The notes: a model not told the origin generated them from the letters alone. 64,000 nt of DNA from Planctopirus ephydatiae (GCF_007752345.1 NZ_CP036299.1:124001-188000); one strand, 5' to 3'. Positions 18,008-28,205 are shown, counted from the first letter of the stretch. Made by a program: numbers and translations.

Positions 18008-19396
18008 ATGATTGCTGCCAAGCACGATCACCCGACCAACGCCCAGAAGTTCACCGATAATGAGCCGCGTGCCCACTGGCACGATCAGGCGATCTGGTTT
18101 GTGCGCTCCAAGCGGGATAAAGCCGCCTGGACATTGCCGGAATGGGAGCTGCTGCGCGAACGGGCTTCACAAATCAAAACACACATGCTCTCGAACCTCG
18201 CGGGATATCTCGAACAGTTCGAAGCTGAAGCCACCCAGCGCGGGGCCGTCGTGCATTGGGCGAAAGATGCCGCCGAGCATAACGAGATTGTCTTAAGCCT
18301 CTTGCAGAAGCACGGCGTCAAAAAAGTCGTGAAGAGCAAATCGATGCTCACGGAAGAGTGCCATCTCAATCCGTTTCTCGAGCGACATGGCCTCGAAGTG
18401 GTCGATACCGATCTGGGTGAATGGATTGTCCAGCTTCTGCATGAACCTCCCAGCCATATCGTCATGCCCGCCATTCACATCAAGCGCGAAGAAGTGGGCG
18501 AGCTGTTCCATGAACATCTGGGAACGGAAAAGGGAGCCACCGATCCTCCTTACCTCGTGAATGCAGCCCGTGTCGAATTACGGCAGAAGTTCCTCGGGGC
18601 GGAAGCGGGGATCACGGGGGTGAACTTCGCGATTGCCGAGACAGGCGGCTTTGTCGTCTGCACCAATGAAGGGAACTGCGATTTAGGAGTTTCGCTGCCA
18701 AAGCTGCACATTGCCTGCATGGGGATGGAAAAGATCATTCCGAGGGCAGCCGATCTGTCTGTCTTCCTCCGTTTGCTGGCACGCTCAGCCACCGGGCAGC
18801 CGATTACGACCTACTCGTCCCATTTCCATGGCCCGATGGAAGGTGGAGAACTGCATATTGTGATCGTCGATAATGGCCGCAGCAAAATTCTCGGGACGCC
18901 CGAGTTTCGCAGGTCGCTGCACTGCATTCGCTGTGGTGCCTGCATGAATACCTGCCCGGTCTATCGTCGCAGTGGCGGGCACAGCTACGAAACCACAGTT
19001 CCCGGCCCGATTGGCTCGATTCTGGCCCCTTCGCGCGACCCGGCTCAACACAGCACGTTACCATTTGCCTGCAGCTTGTGCGGCTCGTGCAGCGATGTCT
19101 GCCCCGTCAAGATTGATCTGCATCTGCAGCTGCTCACCTGGCGGAAGCAGATTGCCGCACTGGGACTTCTCCCCTTTGACAAACGCTGGGGCATGTGGTT
19201 TGCCGGCAAGCTCTTCAGTCACCCGCGGTTGTACGAGTTCATGGGCAAAGTCGGCCGAAAGCTCTGGCCCTGGCTCCCCAGATTCATGGTCTACAACGGC
19301 CTCAACAAATGGGGCAAACAACGCGAACTCCCCCCCATGCCGAAGAAGTCATTCCGGGAGTTGTATGCTGAGAGACAGCGACAAAAGAAGTCGTAA
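18008..19396 (+). CDS. lutB: Lactate utilisation protein LutB (LldF)
   Basis: Iron-sulfur and LUD-domain subunit of the LutABC lactate oxidation system. The N-terminal LUD domain runs to about residue 290 (GITGVNFAIAETGGFVVCTN), followed by two 4Fe-4S motifs, CIRCGACMNTCPVYR from Cys306 and CSLCGSCSDVCPVKI from Cys355, and a C-terminal helical region of the LutB type. Length 462 is normal. The usual third gene, lutC, does not follow: the next gene is an isomerase-like protein. Confidence 0.93.
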   Translation: MIAAKHDHPTNAQKFTDNEPRAHWHDQAIWFVRSKRDKAAWTLPEWELLRERASQIKTHMLSNLAGYLEQFEAEATQRGAVVHWAKDAAEHNEIVLSLLQKHGVKKVVKSKSMLTEECHLNPFLERHGLEVVDTDLGEWIVQLLHEPPSHIVMPAIHIKREEVGELFHEHLGTEKGATDPPYLVNAARVELRQKFLGAEAGITGVNFAIAETGGFVVCTNEGNCDLGVSLPKLHIACMGMEKIIPRAADLSVFLRLLARSATGQPITTYSSHFHGPMEGGELHIVIVDNGRSKILGTPEFRRSLHCIRCGACMNTCPVYRRSGGHSYETTVPGPIGSILAPSRDPAQHSTLPFACSLCGSCSDVCPVKIDLHLQLLTWRKQIAALGLLPFDKRWGMWFAGKLFSHPRLYEFMGKVGRKLWPWLPRFMVYNGLNKWGKQRELPPMPKKSFRELYAERQRQKKS

Positions 19397-19602
19397 ACTT
19401 CGTCCTGAATGAGTTCATCACGGCTCAGGCCATGTCCGTCGATTAAGTTCAGCAGGCTGCATGTTGGGAATTTGAAGCGATCCGGCTCCCGTTGGTTTGA
19501 GCAGAATCAACGAAACCCGCCGGATTGGCTTGATTTATGGCCTGCAGGGGTGTTATCGAAGCAGCATCAAGTTTAGGTCATTTACTTCAAAGAAACCCCA
19601 CC

Positions 19603-20619
19603 ATGCCTGAACCTACTGTGATTCTCTCTGCCTTTGCAGATGAAGCGGCGAACACCAAGTCGGCCGTCGAGCAGTTTTCATCCCTTTCCGCGTTAGGGCT
19701 GTCTTACTACAGCCCCCGGTTTGTCGATGTCGCGGGCACGGGGCAGGTGCAGCATGTCACCGAACTCGATAAGGCGCAACTTAAGCAACTGGCGACCTTG
19801 CAGACGCAGTACGGCATGAAGGTCTGCAGCATTGGTTCGAGGCTCGGGAAGGTTAAACTTTTCGATCAGGAAGATGGCTCTCATAACCGGTATGTCGCTC
19901 CCAAGAAGTACTTGGAAACGGAAGTCGCCGCCACGATCCGCGCTGCCGAAGCTCTGGGTGCGAAGATCATTCGCGGATTCTCGTTCTATCACCCGCGTGG
20001 TGAAGACGCTCTGAAGTACATTCAACCCGCAGCCGACGCCCTGGGCCCCATTGTCGATGCCTGTGCCAAAGCCGGCCTCGTTTACGGCCTCGAAGTCGAA
20101 GCTAATCTCGTGGGTCAGAATGGACGAACTCTCGCTGCGATTGCCAAAGCGGTCAAGAAGCCCAATCTCATCTGCATCTTTGATGGCGGGAATCTCTCCA
20201 GCCAGAATCTGCCACCCGAAGCCTGCTTTGCCGAATACCTCGCCATGCGCGACGTCTATGGCTACATGCACATCAAGGATTACAAGATTGATCCGAAGCT
20301 GCAGTGGAATGGCGTTGTCGATGAAGAGCGGCTCAAAAACTTCGTCCCTGCCGATGTCGGCGATTCGGGCCACGAACGCATTCTTCGCGATCTTAAGGAA
20401 GTTCTTCCGAGGATCGAAAAGAAGATGCAGAAACTTGGCCTGCCGGGAACATTTCTTGAGCTCGAACCGCACTTAAAAGGTGGCGGTCAGTTCGGTGGCT
20501 TCAGTGGCCCGGATGGCATGGGTGTCGCAGTGCGGGCTCTCTGCCGGCAACTTGATTATGTGGGCATCAACTACCGCCTGCGGGATTTCCTCGACATCCG
20601 CGCTGCCCGCGGCTTCTAA
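19603..20619 (+). CDS. Sugar phosphate isomerase/epimerase-like TIM barrel
   Basis: A 338-residue member of the AP endonuclease 2/xylose isomerase-like family. Typical blocks are [10 protein letters not shown] at the N-terminus, [10 protein letters not shown] (metal-binding Glu), [19 protein letters not shown] (metal-binding His) and [15 protein letters not shown] 19603 begins the conserved part; an earlier in-frame start at 19537 adds unlikely sequence. Substrate unknown; planctomycetes have many such genes. The neighbours (lutB, phnX) do not define a pathway. Confidence 0.85.
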   Translation: MPEPTVILSAFADEAANTKSAVEQFSSLSALGLSYYSPRFVDVAGTGQVQHVTELDKAQLKQLATLQTQYGMKVCSIGSRLGKVKLFDQEDGSHNRYVAPKKYLETEVAATIRAAEALGAKIIRGFSFYHPRGEDALKYIQPAADALGPIVDACAKAGLVYGLEVEANLVGQNGRTLAAIAKAVKKPNLICIFDGGNLSSQNLPPEACFAEYLAMRDVYGYMHIKDYKIDPKLQWNGVVDEERLKNFVPADVGDSGHERILRDLKEVLPRIEKKMQKLGLPGTFLELEPHLKGGGQFGGFSGPDGMGVAVRALCRQLDYVGINYRLRDFLDIRAARGF

Positions 20620-20647
20620 TCCGCTTTGCATGAAGAAAGAGCGCACC

Positions 20648-20722
20648 GTGTGCCATGCTTGCAGCTCTGGGCAAGCATGTTTTCGCGACCACCCGCGTGC
20701 AGTTGTTTCCTGGGAACCGTAT
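20648..20722 (+). repeat. Dispersed palindromic repeat, copy 2
   Basis: Core CATGCTTGC-AGCTCTGG-GCAAGCATG at 20654-20679 is identical to copies 1 and 3, with a related tail (TTTTCGCGACC ... TTTCCTGGGAA). It lies after the isomerase-like gene and before phnX. Confidence 0.8.
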
Positions 20723-20841
20723 CAGGCCCCGGAATGTGAATTTTTTGTGACTCTCAGGCAACTGGATTGACTGTATGTCGCTGAATTGTCACTATCAATT
20801 GCACATCAATTTAATTGATCTTTTGCGATGCAAGTGGGGCG

Positions 20842-21651
20842 ATGATGGCGAGCGGCATTCAACTGGTGATCTTTGACTGGGCAGGCACAACCATTGATTT
20901 CGGATCGCTCGCACCTGTCCGGGCCTTTGTGGAACTCTTCCGCCGGGAAGATGTGGCTGTCACGACGGCCCAGGCCCGCGTGCCGATGGGCATGCACAAA
21001 AAAGATCACATTCGCGAGATGCTGCGGATCAGTGATGTCGCTGCCCGCTGGCAGGCGGCCAAAGGAAGTCCCTGGACAGAAGCCGATGTCGATCGCCTCT
21101 ATCATGCCGTCGCACCGATCCAGCTTGATACGATCCGGCAATCGGCAGAACTCGTCCCCGGTTTACTGCCAGTCATCGAGAATCTGCGCCAATCAGGTCT
21201 GAAGATTGGTGGCACCACCGGCTACTTCGAAGCAGCGGCTCAACTCGTTCTCGAACAAGCCAAAACCCAGGGCTTTGTTCCTGATTGTTCAGTCAACGGC
21301 GACGAAGTCCCCAAGGGACGACCAGCACCCTGGATGGTCTACCGCGTGATGCAGCAACTGAACGTCTACCCTCCCTCGGCTGTCCTCAAAGTCGGCGATA
21401 CCCTGCTTGATATCGAAGAAGGGCTCAATGCCGGCGTCTGGAGTGTGGGCGTCTGCGACTCCAGCAGCGAGTGCGGCTACTCTCTCGACGAGTGGCAGCA
21501 ACTCTCGAATTCTCAGCGTGATACAGCAATGGCACACGCTCGCGAAAAATTCCTCGCAGCCAAAGCGCATGCCGTCATCGATTCGATCCACGAACTTCCC
21601 GCACTGGTGAAATCGATCAACGAACGGATTGCTCGCGGCGAAAAGCCTTAA
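20842..21651 (+). CDS. phnX: Phosphonoacetaldehyde hydrolase
   Basis: Cleaves phosphonoacetaldehyde to acetaldehyde and phosphate, the second step of 2-aminoethylphosphonate use. HAD-fold enzyme with nucleophile Asp12 in VIFDWAGTTIDFGS, the Schiff-base Lys53 in PMGMHKKDHIREML, and the later GTTGYF and KVGDTLLDIEEGLNAG loops. Length 269 fits the family. Start at 20842 is preceded by GTGGGGCG; the frame is open a little upstream. The partner transaminase phnW is not adjacent. Confidence 0.93.
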   Translation: MMASGIQLVIFDWAGTTIDFGSLAPVRAFVELFRREDVAVTTAQARVPMGMHKKDHIREMLRISDVAARWQAAKGSPWTEADVDRLYHAVAPIQLDTIRQSAELVPGLLPVIENLRQSGLKIGGTTGYFEAAAQLVLEQAKTQGFVPDCSVNGDEVPKGRPAPWMVYRVMQQLNVYPPSAVLKVGDTLLDIEEGLNAGVWSVGVCDSSSECGYSLDEWQQLSNSQRDTAMAHAREKFLAAKAHAVIDSIHELPALVKSINERIARGEKP

Positions 21652-21667
21652 CGATCAAAAGATAAGT

Positions 21668-24082
21668 TTACCTGGCTTTGGCAGGTTGAGCCTCGGCCCC
21701 TGTTGATGATGGAACCGCAGGAGTCGTCTTTGTTGTCCGGGCCGGCTCAGGCGATTCCACCGTATCCTGCGGATAAATCAGCACGCGATCTTTCGCCAGC
21801 AGAATCAGATCCGTACGGCCATCGCCCGTCACATCGGCGGCAATCCCTTCTCGAGGCTCGCCACTGCCACCTTCGTCATCATCGAACGATTTCTGCTCGA
21901 ACACCCGAAAACTGAGAGCCGCCTCGAGCCCGGTGCTGGGGCGGTACTGCACAAGTTGCAGGTATTGGCTGCGTGTATCGATGATCGCCAGATCTGTCCA
22001 GCCATCATCGTTAAAGTCCCCAGCGACAAGATCAGCCGGATAGGTCTTTTCCTGTGTCATTTCGAACTGGCCCAGCTCGGCAATCTTGGGAGAGACACCG
22101 CCGCTGTAGAGGACTGCCATCCGATCAGTCCCCAGGACGAGGAGATCCTGCTGATGATCGCCATTAAAATCGCCGGTCTTGAACTGCAGGAAGGGGAAGT
22201 CTCCCATGTCGATTTCCTTCCACGCCACCAGACCCTCCGGTGCCTGGCGATAAACACGCAGTTTGCTTAACCCACCGTCATACAGCACAACTTCGGGTCC
22301 CGGCTGTCCATCGAGTTCAATCGTTGTGCCTCCCATCAGTCGAGCGTTGGATTCCGGAGCCGTGTACTGCATCACAATCTGCCAGCCCTTGGCCTGGTCA
22401 TACGTCACAAACCGCACCAGGTTATCCTGCGAAATCAGCAATCCTTTGGCATTACCGAACTCGGCAATCGAAGTTCCCATCGCTCCCGCCATACCGGGGC
22501 CTAAGGGGCCAGTCGAGTTGATTTCCGAAACCACGCCCTGATCGCCGAAACTCAGCACCACGGGCGACTTTCCTGCACCCTGAAAGACGAGGAGTTCCGA
22601 TCGGTTATTCCCCGTGAGATCACCTGCAAGCATCCCTTCGGCACGCCCTTTGAGCGGTACGGTGTAACTCTCCTGATCTCCGAATTTGAAGGGCACGAAC
22701 TTCGTGCCGTTATGTGTCAGTGCTCGCAGCTTGCTCGAGTTATCACGCCCACTCTTACTCGCTTCGAGAAACAGCAACTCGACCTGTCCATCGCCATCAA
22801 GATCCGCCATTTCCAACGCGACAGGCTCTGTATCGATCGAGATTAACTCCGGGAAAGGAATCCGATCACCACGGAAGGAAGTCACTCCCAGCGATTTTTC
22901 GGCCACACTCTGCACGATCAGTTCGAGGCCTGGTACGCCATCAACATTGGCCAATCGAATCTGATCGGCACCTTTAAGCGATGGCCAGCCAGTTCCCAGA
23001 TCGAGCCCGAAGCGAGGATCCTGTCGAAAGAGCAATACGCGCGAAGCAGCTCCATCAGAGACGAGAATGTCTGTCAGTCCATCCTGATCGACATCACCAA
23101 TGGCAACCGAGCGATCTTTGGCCGTTCCCCCCGGGCCAAAACCAAACTGCACCAGTCGATCAGGAAGTTCGCCCGCTTTGCGTGCTTCCATTTCGATCTT
23201 CGATAAGCGAATCCGGCCATTACGAGAATCAATCGTGACAATTTCATTCCCCGGCTGGGCATCAATGTTCGCAAGCGTCACAGAACGGGGACGATCCAGA
23301 TCAAAGAGAAATTCGGCTCCAAGAGTTTTGTTCCCGCGACCAAAGCGAACGCCCAGTTTGCGGTTGTTTCCTTCACCCGCTAAGTAGACCAGATCAGCGA
23401 GACCGTCGCCGTTAAGATCAGAAATCTGCACCAGACCCATCTTCTCAGAAGTATTGAGCAGCTTCTGCACGGGTGCCATCTGCCCCGAGGCCATTTGCAG
23501 AAACAAGCTCGTTTCCCGCTCTCCCAGAACGACCAGATCGGTCCGGTCATCCTGATTCAAATCACCGGCAGCGAGCGACCACGACGCCGTACTCATATCC
23601 GCCACTCGCTGCTCGAACTTCCGGTTCCAGGTTCCTTTCTCAGGCTGGTAAAGAATGACCAGCTGGTCTGGTGCGCCCAGGTAGGCAATATCCGTCCGGC
23701 CATCTTTGTCAAAATCGCCTGTTGTTAATGAAAGAATCTCATGATCCACAGGCAACTTGACATGCTCAAACAACGAGCTTTGCTGCACTTTATTCACTTC
23801 GCGCGAAGCGACAGCATGGGGTGTGGTTTCCTTGCGCTGGAGCAGCAGATCGATCCGGTTGTGGCTGTTATCGACAGACAAAAGATCGATCAAGCCGTCA
23901 TGATTCACATCGGCCGAGTGGAGAAACTTCGAGCGATCCTCGAGTTTCATGACTTCCAGCGGACCAAAGCCGTAGTAACCAGCCAGGCGGGAAGATTCTT
24001 CCGTCATTTGTGCCATTGCCAGCGAGCAGAACTGAAGAGCCGCCAGCACAATTGCGGCCCCTCTCAGCAGGTGCTGCTGCAT
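21668..24082 (-). CDS. Large secreted FG-GAP/VCBS repeat protein
   Basis: About 804 residues from the chosen ATG, with a signal peptide (MQQHLLRGAAIVLAALQFC then SLAMA). The body has at least eight FG-GAP-type repeats, each with a calcium-binding-like D-x-D/N-x-D-G-x-x-D core, for example ADVNHDGLIDLL, GDFDKDGRTDIAYLG, SDLNGDGLADLVYL and GDVDQDGLTDILV. Such repeats build integrin-like beta-propellers at the cell surface. The frame is open to 24262; ATGs at 24151 (GAGGG upstream) and 24262 are alternatives. The C-terminal tail is Pro/Thr-rich. Ligand unknown. Confidence 0.8.
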   Translation of the reverse strand: MQQHLLRGAAIVLAALQFCSLAMAQMTEESSRLAGYYGFGPLEVMKLEDRSKFLHSADVNHDGLIDLLSVDNSHNRIDLLLQRKETTPHAVASREVNKVQQSSLFEHVKLPVDHEILSLTTGDFDKDGRTDIAYLGAPDQLVILYQPEKGTWNRKFEQRVADMSTASWSLAAGDLNQDDRTDLVVLGERETSLFLQMASGQMAPVQKLLNTSEKMGLVQISDLNGDGLADLVYLAGEGNNRKLGVRFGRGNKTLGAEFLFDLDRPRSVTLANIDAQPGNEIVTIDSRNGRIRLSKIEMEARKAGELPDRLVQFGFGPGGTAKDRSVAIGDVDQDGLTDILVSDGAASRVLLFRQDPRFGLDLGTGWPSLKGADQIRLANVDGVPGLELIVQSVAEKSLGVTSFRGDRIPFPELISIDTEPVALEMADLDGDGQVELLFLEASKSGRDNSSKLRALTHNGTKFVPFKFGDQESYTVPLKGRAEGMLAGDLTGNNRSELLVFQGAGKSPVVLSFGDQGVVSEINSTGPLGPGMAGAMGTSIAEFGNAKGLLISQDNLVRFVTYDQAKGWQIVMQYTAPESNARLMGGTTIELDGQPGPEVVLYDGGLSKLRVYRQAPEGLVAWKEIDMGDFPFLQFKTGDFNGDHQQDLLVLGTDRMAVLYSGGVSPKIAELGQFEMTQEKTYPADLVAGDFNDDGWTDLAIIDTRSQYLQLVQYRPSTGLEAALSFRVFEQKSFDDDEGGSGEPREGIAADVTGDGRTDLILLAKDRVLIYPQDTVESPEPARTTKTTPAVPSSTGAEAQPAKAR

Positions 24083-24578
24083 GAAGCGACCTGAGAGATG
24101 AGCCCCAGGGGTGATCCACATCTGGCTGCCACGAATGATTGCCTGGAGCATTGCTTCCATTTCCCTCTGTATCATCATGCAACCCGAAAGGCCTCTTTTG
24201 AAACTCTGACGACCTGTTCCAAAGTGATGACTCTCAGGCAATTGTTTATGCCAAAACTTCATTTGTCTGGTTAAGCAACCTGTTTCTCAGCCAGACAAGG
24301 TCCATCGATCAATGAATCGACGATGAAGTCGCTGGAGATTCTCCCATGTGAATTCCTTCACATTGGTTGTACTCCCCGCGCGAAGTGTCGGCAACAATCA
24401 CCTGAGCAATCTCTCCCGCCGAAATCAGGAATCGGTGATATTCACAAACACGAATCCTGCTGATTGATATCAGTCAGTTGTCTAGGAAAAACTTTCTGAA
24501 CTCGCCTCCCCCGCTTGACGCATGGGATTGTGGCTCATAGCTTCCAGAGAAGTATTCGCTGAGCTGCCGGGAAACGAT
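24083..24578. other. Divergent spacer upstream of the FG-GAP and FHA genes
   Basis: The first part may encode an N-terminal extension of the FG-GAP gene. No RNA gene or clear operator is visible in the rest, which must hold both promoters. Confidence 0.35.
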
Positions 24579-25247
24579 ATGCGGGTTGTGATACGGATTC
24601 TCGAAGGAATGGAACGTGGTGAGGTCTTTCATGACCTGGCCCTGCCCTGCACTGTTGGTCGAGAAGAAGAAAATGCGGTTCAACTGAATGATGATCGCAT
24701 CAGTCGCTTTCACTGCAAGCTGCAGGAAGATTCTGGCCGCGTCATTTTGACCGATCTCGACAGTACCAATGGGACGCGAGTGAATGGCCGGGCTGTGCAG
24801 ATGCATGTGCTGCAGCCGGGCGATCTGATTTTGGTGGGCCGGTGTGTCCTGCTTTACGGCGATGTTCCACCACCGGCAGTCACTTTAGCGACCAGCACTC
24901 ATGGAGCCCCCGAGACGCGCATTGGCCTGACGGATCCGGGAGATTCCGGCGATCTGGAGTTTTCGATTGCGACCGATTTTGAAATGGGCCGCAAACCGAT
25001 GTTCCCTCAAGGGCGCCCCGAGTTACCACTCGATCTGAAAGGGCTGCAGCGCGTTCAGTTAAACGATCTGATTGCCTGGATTCACGATGAACTCGGGAGT
25101 GTCCTTCAGAACGCGAGTGAACAATCATCTGCCATGACAGGGCTCAGGCAATTGCTCATTCCGTGGGCTCAGCGCGAGCGACTGATTGAACTGGAAGCAT
25201 CGCTGGCCGACATTCTGCGCCGACTCTCCAGCAACGACACGGTTTGA
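24579..25247 (+). CDS. FHA-domain protein
   Basis: A 222-residue cytoplasmic protein. Residues from about 15 to 95 form an FHA domain: CTVGREEENAVQL, DRISRFHCKLQE (the phosphothreonine-binding R-x-S/H core) and LTDLDSTNGTRVNG. The C-terminal half is helical (LNDLIAWIHDELGSVLQN) with no recognised domain. FHA domains read Thr phosphorylation, and the organism has Ser/Thr kinases (one is at 58-63 kb), but no link is shown. ATG 24579 starts just before the domain; the frame is open 19 codons further up. Confidence 0.85.
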   Translation: MRVVIRILEGMERGEVFHDLALPCTVGREEENAVQLNDDRISRFHCKLQEDSGRVILTDLDSTNGTRVNGRAVQMHVLQPGDLILVGRCVLLYGDVPPPAVTLATSTHGAPETRIGLTDPGDSGDLEFSIATDFEMGRKPMFPQGRPELPLDLKGLQRVQLNDLIAWIHDELGSVLQNASEQSSAMTGLRQLLIPWAQRERLIELEASLADILRRLSSNDTV

Positions 25248-25780
25248 TTCTCGGAGGCTTATGCGCCTTCTGTGAGATCATTCTTACTCTGCGTGCCATG
25301 CTCATTTCATGTGCCATGCTTGCAGCTCTGGGCAAGCATGTCTTCGCAACCAATACAGCGCCAGGCTTTCCTGGGAAATTTGCGTTGGTTGAGTCTCCAG
25401 AAAACAGCAAAGGGCAGCCATTCCAGGATGGCCGCCCTCTGCTCGCTGTAACGTTGCTGCCCGGCTGATCGACTTTCATCAACCAACCGCCCCCAGTTCA
25501 TAAGAACTGAGGCAAGAGTGCTTCCTGTAGAGAACTACACGAAACTTGGCAGCCTTGTGTGCATAAAAGTGAAGTCAATTGCCTTGAAAGTGAAACAGGT
25601 CACGCAGAGAGATGGGGCTGGGCGTCGATTCGATGAAGCATTGGGAACGCCCATGCCACATATCGAATCTGGGCTCACCGAATTCTGCTGCCCGTAACAC
25701 TCGCTTCAGGCCTGATGGTGGATTTTGCAACACCACCTGCCTGAACGCCTGAAACCTCACCCGCAGGTGAGGATCAAGAT
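25248..25780. other. Intergenic, holds palindromic repeat copy 3
   Basis: No gene recognised. The repeat lies at 25309-25372; the remaining sequence up to the H1-like gene shows nothing I can name. Confidence 0.45.
25309..25374 (+). repeat. Dispersed palindromic repeat, copy 3
   Basis: Core at 25315-25340 is identical to copies 1 and 2. A partial second start, GCGTGCCATGCTCATTTCAT, precedes it at 25291-25310. The tail TCTTCGCAACCAATACAGCG and CTTTCCTGGGAA align with the other copies. Confidence 0.8.
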
Positions 25781-25984
25781 TTACGAAGCTGGTGTTGGAG
25801 CGGGAGCTGCCTTCTTGACTGTCTTCTTGGCAACAGCCTTCTTGACAGCCTTCTTGGCAACAGCCTTCTTCGCCACAGCCTTCTTGGCGACGGCCTTCTT
25901 GGCAACAGCCTTCTTGGCGACGGCCTTCTTGGCAACAGCCTTCTTCACGACGGCCTTCTTAACGGCGGCTTTCTTCTTGGCCAC
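25781..25984 (-). CDS. Ala/Lys-rich histone H1-like DNA-binding protein
   Basis: A 67-residue protein made of about ten imperfect repeats of the pentapeptide KKAVA, ending in APAPTPAS. The composition (Lys, Ala, Val almost only) resembles the C-terminal domain of histone H1 and bacterial H1-like or AlgP-type proteins, which bind and condense DNA without a fixed fold. The start is GTG at 25984, with GGAGGA seven bases upstream; an in-frame TTG at 25999 would be inside that site. The underlying DNA is a 15-base tandem repeat, so copy number may vary between strains. Confidence 0.75.
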   Translation of the reverse strand: MAKKKAAVKKAVVKKAVAKKAVAKKAVAKKAVAKKAVAKKAVAKKAVKKAVAKKTVKKAAPAPTPAS

Positions 25985-25999
25985 TTGCTCTTCCTCCAA

Positions 26000-27238
26000 A
26001 AAAGAGAACTGTCGTGACCATCCTTCCCGCTGGCTTACCGGGCATCATGCGGAGAAAGGCGGGTCACACAAAAACTGTTCGTAACCGACTGCCAACCTTG
26101 GCGAGTCGAGTAACGTCATCATCAACCTGCTTCGCTCATCACGATTGCTGTCGTGTTGTTCGCGACCTTGGCAGAGGTCATCTCACTCACTTGACAACAG
26201 GCATGTTGATAACAACATCACTGAACTGGCGACATCGTATGAATTCCTTGAAATTCTTCAAGCCAATTATCTGCTTACAGCACTCAAAATCTGTTGAATT
26301 CTGAAAGGTTTTTACAACCTGCTCTTCATGGCCAGCCACAAGCCTGCCTTTGGACGACCTTCATGCATCACATCAAGACCATGCAGATCACGTCTTGAAC
26401 ACAACGATCACATGGGGCATGGGGACTCGACAAAACCCATGCACATCAACTGCTGAAGAACCTTTGGCTCTGACTTGATGAGCGGGATCGTGTCATGAGC
26501 ATCCGTGGAATTTGTCTTAAAAAGGCCTGAAAAACAGGCGTTTTGTAGATGTCTGTCAGATGCACCCGCATGATCATCAGCCATCTTGCAAGGCCCATCA
26601 CAATATTCCCTCCTCGAACGAAGAGATGTTCCATGATGATGCACTCACCCCTCTCCAGATCATGCTCCATCATCTGCGAGACAGGTTCGACGCGATCATC
26701 GACCATCACTCACGAGCAGCGCTCAGCATCCCTCATCTCGAAGCGAAAAATTTTATGACAAGATCAGACTTTTTGATCGTTCGGTTCGAGTCCTACCCTC
26801 TGATGATGTGCCTGAGCGACCTGATCTCGACGGAAGAGATCTTGAATCACACCCAAAGTTCTATCACCGCGATAGACCATGAGAGATGAACATGGAAAGG
26901 TTGTCGCTATTTGTTCAACGTGTCGCTGGAGACTCGAAGACCCTCTCATCATGACATGGGCGATGGTTCTTGACCCCTTCTCCCATTCCGAAGGGAGAGG
27001 GCCGGGATGAGGGGAACCCGCACGTATCAGGCGAGCAATCAACCAGCGACCTCATCGGGGCTGTGTGGCTGGCGTCAAACGTCCTCGTTTGCCCTCAGGT
27101 TATTGGACGCTGGTCGCTTATCCTCATATTCATGGCGAGGAACTCGTCAGATGCATCTGTGCTCTCCCACGCAGACGCGAGCGAGCGTTCCAGAGTTCGC
27201 CGGGCCACCCAACCCCCAACCCCCAACAATCAGACACT
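26000..27238. other. 1.2-kb stretch without a recognisable gene
   Basis: Rich in ATCATGA and CATGATG words, lower in GC than its surroundings in places, and without any frame that looks like protein. Its right end holds a repeat of the CCTTCTCCCGTTCCGACGG family (26975-27028) and a degenerate copy of the CTCTCCCACGCAGACG family (27160-27210). A small RNA is possible but no known RNA fold was recognised. Confidence 0.4.
26975..27028 (+). repeat. Dispersed repeat family C, copy 1
   Basis: CCCTTCTCCCATTCCGAAGG, then GAGAGGGCCGGGATGAGGGG and CGCACGTAT. The arms TTCTCCCATTCCGAAGGGAGAGG form a hairpin. Copies at 35155 and 53056. Confidence 0.7.
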
Positions 27239-28066
27239 TCAGCAGGAGCGGGCGTCTTCACAAAAGCGCTGCATGTGAGCAATACTCTCCCGGGCAATCA
27301 CTTCCGCTCCCGGGCTGTAATCGAAGACTTCCACACTGACCCACTTCGCATAGCCCGACTTGAACAGTGCATCAAAAATCGGTGCAAAGTCGGTCGTCCC
27401 CATCCCAGGGCCCAGCAGATTGGCATCATTCACATGGAAATGAGACGTATAACTGGCGTACTTCATGATCAACTGATCAATCGGCGTCGGCTCACTGAGC
27501 ATCGCCTTCACATCCTGATGCAGTCGGATCCATGGCGAGCCGATCTGATCAATCAGCGCGACAGCCTCCCCGCAGGTGTTGAGAAAATTGGTCTCCTTAG
27601 GAGACAGCGGCTCCAGGCACAATGTCACACGGGTTTCAGCCAGAACAGGTTCAATCGCTTCGAGTACTTCGCGAGCATGCTCCACGCCCGTCTCTTTCGT
27701 CATCCCCACTTCCAGTTGCCGCTGCTGTGGTGAACCCAGCACGAGAATCTGGCCACCCAGTTCGGCACACCCTCGGGCCAGTTCCGCCAGATAAGCCGCC
27801 GTCTTCTGACGAACTGCAGCTTCTTTGGTCGTGAGATGAAACCCCTCCGTCTTCGCCAGCAGCCAGTGCAGGCCAATGATCGACAGACCATGAGCCTGAG
27901 CCACCCGGCGGTACTCGGCCCGCTGCCCGCTGCTCACATCCGTGATCCGTGGAGCCAGCGTAAACGGTGCGACTTCCAAACCTTGGTAACCCAGCTCCGC
28001 CGAAAATGCGCACTGACGCTCCCAGCTCCAGCCTTCGTACAGTTCCTGGCAGATTGCAAATCGCAT
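27239..28066 (-). CDS. Sugar phosphate isomerase/epimerase-like TIM barrel
   Basis: A 275-residue xylose isomerase-like barrel, unrelated in detail to the one at 19.6 kb. Visible blocks are RFAICQELYEGWSWERQC at the start, YQGLEVAPF, LCLEPLSPKETNF (metal-binding Glu), IRLHQDVKAML (Asp), SHFHVNDAN (His) and WVSVEVFDYSPG (Glu). GGAAGG six bases before ATG 28066 fixes the start. Substrate unknown. It is followed upstream by tatD on the same strand, 140 bases away. Confidence 0.85.
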   Translation of the reverse strand: MRFAICQELYEGWSWERQCAFSAELGYQGLEVAPFTLAPRITDVSSGQRAEYRRVAQAHGLSIIGLHWLLAKTEGFHLTTKEAAVRQKTAAYLAELARGCAELGGQILVLGSPQQRQLEVGMTKETGVEHAREVLEAIEPVLAETRVTLCLEPLSPKETNFLNTCGEAVALIDQIGSPWIRLHQDVKAMLSEPTPIDQLIMKYASYTSHFHVNDANLLGPGMGTTDFAPIFDALFKSGYAKWVSVEVFDYSPGAEVIARESIAHMQRFCEDARSC

Positions 28067-28205
28067 GAATGCCTTCCGGAATGACAACACGCCCTCAAAA
28101 CGATCACTCAAGGGCCAATGAAAAACATCTTCTCTCGAACTCGTAATCTAGTCGAGAGCATCCCTCCAATGAAAGAGAGGTTCACCCGGCAATCGACAGA
28201 CCTCC

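Noticed and set aside
25820-25960. Possible CRISPR-like array of 15-base units
   Set aside because: It has no spacers; it is the coding repeat of the H1-like gene.
26780-26810. GGTTCGAGTCC word like a tRNA T-loop
   Set aside because: No pairing stem around it and no acceptor or anticodon arm upstream.
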